Origin: Citrobacter freundii
Lineage (GTDB): Bacteria > Bacteroidota > Bacteroidia > Chitinophagales > Chitinophagaceae
Direction: 5' to 3'
Length of the DNA: 64,000 bases
Assembly: GCA_003243445.1 (NCBI GenBank)
Contig: QFQQ01000023.1
Span: 1-64,000, forward strand
The notes beneath the pieces were generated by a model, which had not been told where the DNA came from, searched no databases, and worked only from the letters and a program-made list of their open reading frames with translations. Below, piece by piece: positions 53,177 through 60,715 of this stretch (the first letter of the stretch is position 1; every line of letters begins with the position of its first letter). The position numbers were made by a program, and so were the translations under genes.

Positions 53177-54094
53177 CTGCATTCCCAGATCCAGCGGAAT
53201 AATACATATTCGATCCTGCTGCTGATCGCATTCCCGGCGTTATTGCTGGCGCTTTGCTATGGTCTTCTTATCTACACTACCGATGGCAATATAGATCGGG
53301 CCAATGCCACATTTTTAACAACAGTCCCTGTTGTATTGATCATAGTGGGGCTCTGGTTCCTGATCGCATGGCTGGGTCATTCAACAATGATCAGGCTGGC
53401 AACCGGCGCAAAGCCGTTGGACAGGATGACCAATAAACGCGTTTACAATCTCCTGGAAAACCTCTGCATTTCCGCGGGAATGAAAATGCCAAAGCTGTTC
53501 ATCATTCCTGATGATTCACTGAACGCATTTGCAAGCGGAATAAATGAATCAAGTTATTCCATCTCACTTTCCACGGGCATTATCGAAAAGCTGACTGATG
53601 AAGAACTGGAAGGTGTGATCGCGCATGAACTGACGCATATCCGCAACCGCGACGTACGTTTATTGATCGTTTCGATCATCTTTGTCGGCATCTTTTCTTT
53701 CCTGGCTGAACTCGCATTTCGCGGCCTCCGGTTCACAGGCCGCAAAAGTGATAAGGACAGCAAAGGCGGCGGGGCGCTTGTATTGTTTGCCATCGTGATC
53801 ACAGCCGTTGCATACCTGATCTCTGTTCTTCTCCGGTTTGGCATCAGCCGGCGCCGCGAATATCTCGCAGATGCCGGTGCCGCTGACCTTACAAAGAAGC
53901 CATATGCACTTGCATCCGCGTTGAGAAAAGTTTCTGCCGACCCATTAATAGAAGCGGTGGAAAGCCGTGATATTGCGCAACTGTTTATTGATAACCCCAA
54001 GCCTTCTTTTCACCGGTCAGCTTCATGGGATAATTTGTTTGCAACACATCCGCCGATTGAAAAGAGGATTGCGTTGCTGGAACAGTTTGTGTGA
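53177..54094 (+). CDS. M48 (HtpX-like) metallopeptidase, start codon uncertain
   Basis: A membrane zinc peptidase: two N-terminal helices, HELTHIRNRD (HExxH) at mid-protein, third ligand Glu in SRRREYLADAGAADL, two further helices between, and NLFATHPPIEKRIALL at the end. It degrades misfolded membrane proteins in known homologues. Homology-like sequence (HSQIQRNN, then TYSILLLIAFPALLL) extends upstream of the first plausible TTG (53243) as far as the TAG at 53141, but contains no ATG, GTG or TTG; CTG at 53177 is my best guess. Follows lemA by 77 bp. The start is the main doubt, not the gene. Confidence 0.85.
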   Translation: MHSQIQRNNTYSILLLIAFPALLLALCYGLLIYTTDGNIDRANATFLTTVPVVLIIVGLWFLIAWLGHSTMIRLATGAKPLDRMTNKRVYNLLENLCISAGMKMPKLFIIPDDSLNAFASGINESSYSISLSTGIIEKLTDEELEGVIAHELTHIRNRDVRLLIVSIIFVGIFSFLAELAFRGLRFTGRKSDKDSKGGGALVLFAIVITAVAYLISVLLRFGISRRREYLADAGAADLTKKPYALASALRKVSADPLIEAVESRDIAQLFIDNPKPSFHRSASWDNLFATHPPIEKRIALLEQFV

Positions 54095-54103
54095 GAGCGA
54101 GAG

Positions 54104-54139
54104 AAGACCACGGACGACGGACCGCAGACCGCAGACGAG
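54104..54139. repeat. Family C heptamer repeat, single arm
   Basis: GACGACG / GACCGCA / GACCGCA units starting 10 bp after the M48 stop. No reverse-complement arm of the same family; a different 7-nt repeat lies at 54317-54345 across the terminator. Confidence 0.7.
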
Positions 54140-54232
54140 CTATCATTTGGAGATGACTTGAACAAAACGAGCATGATATCTCGCACTTAAGAACTGAAGG
54201 GGATCATTTTTGGTACCCGGGACTTCAAATAA

Positions 54233-54258
54233 AAAAACCTTCTTTATCAGAAGGTTTT
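54233..54258. terminator. Bidirectional intrinsic terminator
   Basis: AAAACCTTCT-TTATC-AGAAGGTTTT between the convergent M48 and M43 genes, with an A-run on one side and a T-run on the other. Confidence 0.8.
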
Positions 54259-54316
54259 GCATTCATAACAGCTGGTATCAGATACCAATAAATTATACAT
54301 CTTCTACGTGCATCAG

Positions 54317-54345
54317 CCGGACAACGGACAACAGACAACCGACAC
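54317..54345. repeat. Heptamer repeat family D
   Basis: GGACAAC / GGACAAC / AGACAAC / CGACACT, four 7-nt units, ending 9 bp before the M43 stop. Confidence 0.7.
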
Positions 54346-54353
54346 TATTCGCA

Positions 54354-55595
54354 CTAAAGTTTGATGAACTTCTTCTTCACCACCGCACCGTCTTCGCGTT
54401 TGCCTACGATAAAATACATGCCGGCTCTTAACCTGCTGATGTCTATTTTTTGCGTTTTTGCTTTTATCGTGTATTGCATGACTGTTAGACCCTGGGCATT
54501 GGAAATGGAAATGGTCTTGCCGATCCATAGCTGGTCATTGCCGAGGTCAAGCGTAATGTCCTGCAGTGCAGGGTTGGGATAAAGCGTTGGTTGCGTCAGT
54601 TCCGCCGGGGATGTTGTCGTATCCTGATCCTGCGGCAGAGGCAATTCCTGGTATAATGCTTCTTTCAGCCCTGTTGATGCAAACAACGAATAACGCAGAC
54701 CGCCGGGCTGAAGCAAAGCCAGCATGCGTTGTTTTTGTCCATAAGTGAACATATTAACGCAAGCATCCTGGGTGACATCCATATAGTTCATATACATATC
54801 CCCGTTCGGGCTGCTGCCGCAGGAGATCCTGATGCCGGAAGGACAACCAACGGAGCCTGTAGCTTGCGGGGGCGTATCCGAAACACCGTCATCACCGCAG
54901 TACTGATCGCCCCAGATATGTTTAAGTCCCATCCAGTGCCCGACTTCATGAACAACCGTTTTTCCGAGGGAACCATATGCCAGCACCACGCCATCTTTCG
55001 CGGCAACGTCTCCCGGAAAGCTGGAGTAACCGGATGCATACCGGAGATTGCAGATCCATATATTAAGATAACTTTTTGCATCCCAGGCATCGTCGCCGGA
55101 TTGATTGGAGAACTTTATCTTATCGTCTACGTCCCATTGACTAACAGAAGAGTATTTCCGTAAAATGCCGTTTGTAGCCCTTCGCTGCGGGTCAGAAATA
55201 GCCAGTTGGAACTCTATCTCCACATCGGCGGATAAAGCAGCAAACCGGGCAGGTGTTTTAATCGTATCTGGATGTGCTTTTCTGAAACAAAGATTGAGGG
55301 TCTCGATCATATTCCGGATCGACTGATCGCTGACATTCTCTCCACTCTTATTATAGACCACGTGGACCACCACAGGAATGATGATGAGCGGATTGCCACG
55401 CGACGTGACCTGGACCTGGGGAGAACTACCTTCCTGGGCCTTTATAAATTGCTCGACCTGATCGGCAACAGCAGCAAGCCCCGGATTAGCACGCAGTTTT
55501 TCCTGCTGATAATCAAAGGAATAGCACGCCTTTTGCGCCATTACGGAGCTCACTGACACACATAGTGCCAATAACCCCATAAAAAGATTCCGCAT
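54354..55595 (-). CDS. M43 (pappalysin/cytophagalysin) metalloprotease with type IX sorting domain
   Basis: A 413-residue secreted protease: signal peptide (LFMGLLALCVSVSSVMAQ), propeptide region, catalytic domain with the metzincin motif VVHEVGHWMGLKH (HExxHxxGxxH) and Met-turn MNYMDVTQD, conserved Cys around YCGDDGVSDTPP and GCPSG, and a type A T9SS C-terminal domain (TLYPNPALQDITLDL through GMYFIVGKRE, about 335-413). Secreted through the outer membrane. Monocistronic, convergent with the M48 gene. Confidence 0.93.
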   Translation of the reverse strand: MRNLFMGLLALCVSVSSVMAQKACYSFDYQQEKLRANPGLAAVADQVEQFIKAQEGSSPQVQVTSRGNPLIIIPVVVHVVYNKSGENVSDQSIRNMIETLNLCFRKAHPDTIKTPARFAALSADVEIEFQLAISDPQRRATNGILRKYSSVSQWDVDDKIKFSNQSGDDAWDAKSYLNIWICNLRYASGYSSFPGDVAAKDGVVLAYGSLGKTVVHEVGHWMGLKHIWGDQYCGDDGVSDTPPQATGSVGCPSGIRISCGSSPNGDMYMNYMDVTQDACVNMFTYGQKQRMLALLQPGGLRYSLFASTGLKEALYQELPLPQDQDTTTSPAELTQPTLYPNPALQDITLDLGNDQLWIGKTISISNAQGLTVMQYTIKAKTQKIDISRLRAGMYFIVGKREDGAVVKKKFIKL

Positions 55596-55938
55596 GAGTG
55601 AACATTAAACCGTTGGCGTATAGCAATAAGCTAACACCAGCATTCACTGGAATTGGAGAAACAGTAACAAAGGAATCGGGAAATAAGAGGTATTCGAGGG
55701 ATATGATTTCGAAGGGTTGTAGATTTAGGTCGTGGACCTGGGTCAAATATATAAACCAAAGTTTGAAGTTTCTAGAAATCGCACCCCGTATTTTTACGTT
55801 TTATTGAAGAATTATCTTCTTATAGGGGTTTATTCTTAGATTTATTTAAGCTGGTTGGATCTTTACGGCAAGTCTTTTTACGATAAAACCCTTTCCTGCC
55901 AATGATCCCGGTTGATCTCCCCGATTATTATTCAATGT
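55596..55938. other. Gene-free stretch upstream of the M43 gene
   Basis: Nothing recognised apart from presumed promoter DNA of the M43 gene. Confidence 0.5.
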
Positions 55939-56194
55939 CGGACAGAGCCCGCAGATTTCGCAGATTTATCCTCACTATTCATGAAAAATATTTTTACTGC
56001 GGGTCCGGATCTCTATTGGATACGCAGATTGCGCAGATTAGTTGCTGATAACAGACTGTAATCTGCGTAATCCGCGCATACTGAAACAGAAATTTTCCCT
56101 TTATAAAATGATATTTCGATAGCGGGAAAGACAAATCTGCGAAATCTGCGGGCTCTGTCCGCCGTAGCGAAGCGGAGGAGGGGACCTTACGCCA
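55939..56194. mobile_element. MITE-like element F, copy 2 (left end truncated)
   Basis: Inner inverted pair GGACAGAGCCCGCAGATTTC (55939 on) and its reverse complement (about 56131-56160), then GCGGAGGAGGGGACCTTACG at the right end. The middle (GCAGATTAGTTGCTGATAAC and onward) matches copy 1 at 34411-34530. Left outer arm present in copy 1 is missing. Confidence 0.7.
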
Positions 56195-56244
56195 TTCGAG
56201 TTCTTTCTCAAAACGGATCTTAATGATTCAAGCAGAATAGACCT

Positions 56245-56252
56245 TAAATTTG
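56245..56252 (+). promoter_or_regulatory. -7 promoter element for the glutaminyl cyclotransferase gene
   Basis: Exact TAAATTTG, 34 nt before ATG 56287. Confidence 0.55.
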
Positions 56253-56286
56253 CCGCGCTGACCACCAGCGAAATTCATTTTATATT

Positions 56287-57093
56287 ATGAAAAGACTTTT
56301 TGTTCTCGCGCTTCCCCTTGCTGTTCTGGCAGCCTGTAACAACAATGACAGTACTTCGGGAAACGTTTCCACCAACTCCTCACCTGCTCCGGACGCTCCA
56401 AAATCCATCAGCTACTCTATCCTTAAAACCTTTCCGCACGATACCTCATCCTTTACACAGGGATTGGTCGTTTATAACGGAGAGCTTTATGAAGGAACCG
56501 GTGAATACGGTCATTCGCGGCTGCTGAAAACAGATCTTACCACCGGCAAGATCAAACAGGAAGCGAAACTGGGTGAAAAATTCTTTGGTGAAGGGATCAC
56601 CATCCTTAATGATACGGTGTATCAACTGACCTGGCAGGAAAAAGTGGTCTTTGCCTATACGCTTAAAGACTTTAAAAAAGTAAAAGAGTTTAGGATCGAC
56701 ACACAGGGCTGGGGTATTACCAACAATGGTAAAGAATTGATCGTAAGTGATGGCAGCAGCAATCTTTATTATTATAGTCCATCAGGATTTCAATTGCTGA
56801 ATACACAAACCATCACTGAAGGAGGAAGTCTGTCTTACAATCTCAATGAACTTGAGTTCATTAACGGTTTCATCTATGCCAATCAATGGCAGCAACCTTA
56901 TATCCTCAAAATAGAACCAGCCAGCGGCACTATCGTCGGCAAGGTAGATCTTACCGATATCTGGAACCGTGTAAAAGCCAAAGATCCGCTTGCTGATGTA
57001 CCGAACGGTATTGCATTCGACAGCTCGTCGAAGAAGATCTATATTACGGGCAAGAAATGGCCGGAGCTGTATGAGGTGCAGCTTGGAGAATAG
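56287..57093 (+). CDS. Glutaminyl-peptide cyclotransferase lipoprotein
   Basis: A 268-residue lipoprotein: lipobox LAVLAAC (Cys17), Asn/Ser/Pro linker, then the five-bladed beta-propeller glutamine cyclotransferase with FPHDTSSFTQGLVVYNGELY, GTGEYGHSRL, QLTWQEK, GWGITNNGKELIVSDG, NELEFINGFIYANQW and PNGIAFDSSSKKIYITGKKW. It converts N-terminal Gln of proteins to pyroglutamate; many secreted Bacteroidota proteins begin with Gln after signal cleavage, as several in this window would. Monocistronic. Confidence 0.94.
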   Translation: MKRLFVLALPLAVLAACNNNDSTSGNVSTNSSPAPDAPKSISYSILKTFPHDTSSFTQGLVVYNGELYEGTGEYGHSRLLKTDLTTGKIKQEAKLGEKFFGEGITILNDTVYQLTWQEKVVFAYTLKDFKKVKEFRIDTQGWGITNNGKELIVSDGSSNLYYYSPSGFQLLNTQTITEGGSLSYNLNELEFINGFIYANQWQQPYILKIEPASGTIVGKVDLTDIWNRVKAKDPLADVPNGIAFDSSSKKIYITGKKWPELYEVQLGE

Positions 57094-57102
57094 GGAGGAG
57101 AG

Positions 57103-57277
57103 ATGGTCGATGATCGATGTTGGATGGTCGATGATCGAGTCTTCAACCCAACTTTTACTATAAAACCGGGGCCTTACAAATATTGTAAGGCCCCGGTTTT
57201 ATAATAGACCTACTACTTTAAACTCGACCATCGACCATCCGACATCGACCATACAATATCGATCATCGACCCTCGCT
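57103..57277. repeat. Mirrored family B repeat with perfect 21-bp core hairpin
   Basis: Left arm 57103-57140, right arm 57224-57277, 7-nt units GATGRTC and reverse complement. Core 57159-57203 has perfect 21-bp arms (AAAACCGGGGCCTTACAA and its complement) and a 3-nt ATA loop. The right arm contains the stop codon of the methyltransferase gene. Confidence 0.88.
57159..57203. terminator. Bidirectional terminator-like hairpin
   Basis: Core AAAACCGGGGCC ... GGCCCCGGTTTT between the convergent genes ending at 57093 and 57263. Near-identical hairpin at 58281-58323. Confidence 0.7.
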
Positions 57278-58168
57278 CTTCCCTATCACATACACCACCG
57301 AACTGCACTTCCTCACATCCCCCATTGCTTTCAGGTTTGACAATAAGCCGTTCCATCCGGCGCCGATCCAGTTGGTGCTGCCGTTCTTGTATTTGCTGCT
57401 GAGCAGGGAAATATAGAAGCTGTCGTACCACATTGGCTTATGTTGCAGCACAGTCATACCGTTCTTCTGCATCAGCGTTTGCATGGAGGCGGGTGAGAAA
57501 TGATAAAGATGGCGCGGCACATCAAATGCCGCCCAGTATTCTTTATAAACACGAGCGTCATTGGACGTATAATTGGGGACGGCAATGAATAGTCTTCCTT
57601 TTTCAGTTAAGAGATTGCGCAACTGCTGCACATAAGGATGCAGCTCATGTACATGCTCCAGCACATGCCAAAGCGTGATAGCGTCGAAGGACGCGGGCGG
57701 CAACCGGTAGAATCGATCGATATCTTCCAATTGAACACTATAGTCAGCGGACGCAACCCTGCGCGCATCTTCATCCGGTTCAAGACCCGTCACCTGCCAG
57801 CCATGCGTTTTCATTTCGTTTACAAACGCCCCGGTCCCGCTGCCCACATCCAGCAGGTTCCCCTGTTTCAATCCAGTGGCTGATACGATCAGTTTTCGTT
57901 TACCTGCCAGGGTCCTTTTTCTTACCGCATGATAAATGCTGTTGACCAGCCCCTTGGAGGTATTGGAATGCGAAATATAATTTTCCGACTTATAATAAGG
58001 TCCGATTGAATCGGCATCCGGAACATCCTGCGTAAATGCCAGCGTACACGCGCGGCAAACCGCTATATCAAACAATTCCCCGCTTACCGTATGATCTTTC
58101 GCCTTCCAGACATTTCCAAAATCATCCGCTGCGCAAACGGGACATTGTGTGTAGTGAGTTTTTGCCAT
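57263..58168 (-). CDS. Class I SAM-dependent methyltransferase with zinc-ribbon N-terminus
   Basis: A 301-residue protein: an N-terminal four-Cys zinc knuckle (CPVCAADDFGNV and VCRACTLAF), then a class I methyltransferase fold with SAM motif LLDVGSGTGAFVNEM, TGLEPDEDARRVA and ITLWHVLEHVHE. Members of this family often methylate sugars or lipids in cell-surface biosynthesis; substrate unknown. Start 58168 follows a TATTTTGC element. The last codons and stop lie in the family B repeat. Confidence 0.9.
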   Translation of the reverse strand: MAKTHYTQCPVCAADDFGNVWKAKDHTVSGELFDIAVCRACTLAFTQDVPDADSIGPYYKSENYISHSNTSKGLVNSIYHAVRKRTLAGKRKLIVSATGLKQGNLLDVGSGTGAFVNEMKTHGWQVTGLEPDEDARRVASADYSVQLEDIDRFYRLPPASFDAITLWHVLEHVHELHPYVQQLRNLLTEKGRLFIAVPNYTSNDARVYKEYWAAFDVPRHLYHFSPASMQTLMQKNGMTVLQHKPMWYDSFYISLLSSKYKNGSTNWIGAGWNGLLSNLKAMGDVRKCSSVVYVIGKSEGR

Positions 58169-58200
58169 AGGGGCGCAAAATAAGACAATCCACGGCAAAA

Positions 58201-58386
58201 AGGATGGTCGGGGTTCGATGATCGATGGGCGATGGGCGATGTTGGATGGTCGATGGTCGAACTAAAAGTTGTATGTCTATTATAAAGCCGGGCCTTACAA
58301 ATATTGTAAGGCCCGGCTTTATAGTAAATATTGGGTTGAAGACTCGACCATCGCGACCATCCAACATCGACCATCGAACATCGCAC
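58201..58386. repeat. Mirrored family B repeat with perfect 20-bp core hairpin
   Basis: Left arm 58201-58262, right arm 58342-58386. Core 58281-58323: perfect 20-bp arms AAAGCCGGGCCTTACAA type with ATA loop, a variant of the core at 57159. The right arm ends 4 bp before the stop of the HU-domain gene. Confidence 0.88.
58281..58323 (-). terminator. Terminator-like hairpin after the HU/TPR operon
   Basis: Perfect stem TATAAAGCCGGGCCTTACAA and its complement, loop ATA. T-rich flanks on the minus strand; terminates the operon ending at 58391. Confidence 0.6.
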
Positions 58387-58390
58387 TCTC

Positions 58391-59035
58391 TCACCTCCCA
58401 TCACTCTTATACGTCGCCTGCCCTTCCTTCGCATCCACCTTCTGCTGGCTTCCGGTCTGTGTATTCAATCCGTTCTGCATAAAGTGCCAGACCAGGAATA
58501 CAACAGCGAGAATGGCTACGATCAATGTAATGATCCATTCGTAAGAACGTCTCTTTTCACCGGGATTGAGCATCTCGATCATCTCCTCGGACGTCTTTTC
58601 ATCCTCTCCTACTCTTACCGTATGAGCCGCTTTTTCGCGGAGTACTTTGGCGGCGGGGATCGGCTGGCCCGCAGGACTGTCTTTCAACGTGGCCTCAAAG
58701 CGGATCTCACCGGCCAGACCTTTTGATAATATGCCTACACCATTCCACTCAAACTTTTTACCACTGAATATTTCGTTTTTAAGATTGGACGCAAAACTAC
58801 CAATACGTTCCACCACATCGATCTCAGAAATGTTCAATGCATCTGCCAGCCAGTTTACCTGTTTCACCGGCATTGATTCATTGCCATGATGAAGGGCAAC
58901 AGTGTATAAGGGTGGATTTATCACCTTATTGGCAAAATCCAGATCCGCTGGCTTTCGCTCCAGCTGGAATACGCCCACGCCGGGTATATTCAGCTGGCGG
59001 TGTAAAACAAGATATTGATACAGCTCTTTGTACAT
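58391..59035 (-). CDS. HU-domain membrane protein (HU-CCDC81 type)
   Basis: A 214-residue protein: two prokaryotic HU/CCDC81-type domains (about 1-60, with YLVLHRQLNIPGVGVFQLER, and 65-120, with GKKFEWNGVGILSKG), a charged linker with AAKVLREKAAHTVRVGEDEK, one transmembrane helix (WIITLIVAILAVVFLVWHF, about 165-184) and a short tail. Related Bacteroidota proteins carry a C-terminal SPOR domain; this one does not. The HU part should face the cytoplasm. Third gene of an operon, 8 bp after the barrel gene. Confidence 0.8.
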   Translation of the reverse strand: MYKELYQYLVLHRQLNIPGVGVFQLERKPADLDFANKVINPPLYTVALHHGNESMPVKQVNWLADALNISEIDVVERIGSFASNLKNEIFSGKKFEWNGVGILSKGLAGEIRFEATLKDSPAGQPIPAAKVLREKAAHTVRVGEDEKTSEEMIEMLNPGEKRRSYEWIITLIVAILAVVFLVWHFMQNGLNTQTGSQQKVDAKEGQATYKSDGR

Positions 59036-59042
59036 GATAGCG

Positions 59043-60701
59043 TTAGTTCTTTTGGTCGAACGAATATATGATACCGCCGACAAAATTAAAGCCGTACCCC
59101 ATATATTGATTCCAGCGCTGGTATTGTTTGTTGAAAATATTGTTGAACTGCGTCCAAAGGTTCAGGTTCTTCGTGATCTTGAATTCAAGGCCTGCGTTCA
59201 GGTCAAACGCGCCACCAAGTTTTCCATCTGTGCCATCTTTTTTCAGATAACGCGCCCCGCTCCAGGTGAAAAGATCGCCTTTCAGCCAGAGATCCTTCAG
59301 CAGTTGGTAACGCATGGATGTATTGAACTCCATGGGCAACATGCCCCAGGCTTTCTGCTGACCTCTGATACCGGTATACTGGTTAAATTGAAGGCTCGTG
59401 ATCACCGAGAATTTCTCCTCCACATTATATCCAAGTTCACCGCCAAGGTTCAGTACATTGACGCGGTCAGCATACACTACATTGAATGACTTTCCATCAC
59501 CCGCCGCGCTTGTATCATTGATAAATAAGGGCTGATTGTTTAACTTATTGAACGCTACTTTCGCACTATAGGTAAAATGATCACTCAACGATCCTTTAAA
59601 GCCCGCATAACGCTCTTCCACCCATGCATTTCTCAGTTCTGAAGGCAACCATAACCATGGATTCTGGCCAGCCAGCGACTGATAGCTTGTCTTTTTCAGA
59701 TAACCCGTCCAGCCGGCCTGGAAGGTGAACCGCTGATCTTCGGTTCCCACTTCAGCAAGGATATTTGGGAACATTTTGAATTCACCATTATCCCATGACG
59801 GGCGTATACCACCCTGTAAACGCAATGTTGATGTATGATACAACACTGCGGGAGAGATATACCACATATTGTTATTGATCTTCTCTATATTCTTGTCATT
59901 GGGAGAAAGTCTTGTCAGATCAAATGTCACACCCAGGTTGATGGATACCTCATCGCCAAAGTTCTTTTGCAATGGCAGATCAAGCACCGCATTGCTTTCA
60001 TTATTCTTCAATTTATCGTTGAAGAAATTCAGGGTCAGCGTTGGCGAATAATCAAGACCGAATTCTGTCTGGTTGATATTATGCATATTCAATCTCGCAG
60101 AAAGCGTTTGAAAGCTCACACGGATCGAGTCATTCGGAAAGGACTGCGGCTTGGGTTCATAGCCGTATTTATAGGTCTTATCCTGCTTCATTCCAAGACT
60201 TGCATTCCATTCCATATTCTGCGCAGCTTTGTAATACCCTTTAAGGCTTACATCGGTGCTGCTGAAGTCCTTGAAATCTTCCTTGCCTTGTGAAGAAACG
60301 TGTTTGGCATAAATATTCAGTCCTGCATTGGTGCCATCTCCAAAGGAAAAACCACCCTGCACATAAGGTGTGCGCAGGCTTCCAAAACCGGCTTTGATAT
60401 AATTGCTGTTGGTGAACTTGCCGATAGAATCGATCTGCAAAGCCAACGGTTTTAACGAACCCGGCTGATACGCGAACAACAGATTGGGATTTGGAATATC
60501 ATACTGCAACCTCGGCTTTGAAGTATCCGCCGTAGGCGGTGTTGCGTTGAAATTGATCTTTGCAGATGCTTTCAACTCGGGCCTGAAGGCAGACGTGATA
60601 TCAACTGACTTATTCCTGATTGTATCTTTTTGCGCTGAAGCAAAGAGTGCTGGCAGCAGCGCATTCACCAATAATATGATCCGGACTTGTTTCATCTTCA
60701 T
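59043..60701 (-). CDS. TonB-dependent receptor-like outer-membrane beta-barrel
   Basis: A 552-residue exported protein: signal peptide (IILLVNALLPALFASAQ), about 90 residues without an obvious plug, then a large barrel with strands such as YIKAGFGSLRTPYVQGGFSFG, DYSPTLTLNFFNDKL and the C-terminal GYGFNFVGGIIYSF. Closing features (KITKNLNLWTQFNNIFNKQYQRWNQY) are those of TonB-dependent receptors, but the canonical CarboxypepD-plug start is missing. Lies between the TPR gene and the HU gene, same direction. Probably part of an envelope complex, by inference. Confidence 0.82.
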   Translation of the reverse strand: MKMKQVRIILLVNALLPALFASAQKDTIRNKSVDITSAFRPELKASAKINFNATPPTADTSKPRLQYDIPNPNLLFAYQPGSLKPLALQIDSIGKFTNSNYIKAGFGSLRTPYVQGGFSFGDGTNAGLNIYAKHVSSQGKEDFKDFSSTDVSLKGYYKAAQNMEWNASLGMKQDKTYKYGYEPKPQSFPNDSIRVSFQTLSARLNMHNINQTEFGLDYSPTLTLNFFNDKLKNNESNAVLDLPLQKNFGDEVSINLGVTFDLTRLSPNDKNIEKINNNMWYISPAVLYHTSTLRLQGGIRPSWDNGEFKMFPNILAEVGTEDQRFTFQAGWTGYLKKTSYQSLAGQNPWLWLPSELRNAWVEERYAGFKGSLSDHFTYSAKVAFNKLNNQPLFINDTSAAGDGKSFNVVYADRVNVLNLGGELGYNVEEKFSVITSLQFNQYTGIRGQQKAWGMLPMEFNTSMRYQLLKDLWLKGDLFTWSGARYLKKDGTDGKLGGAFDLNAGLEFKITKNLNLWTQFNNIFNKQYQRWNQYMGYGFNFVGGIIYSFDQKN

Positions 60702-60715
60702 TGTTTATTGATTGA

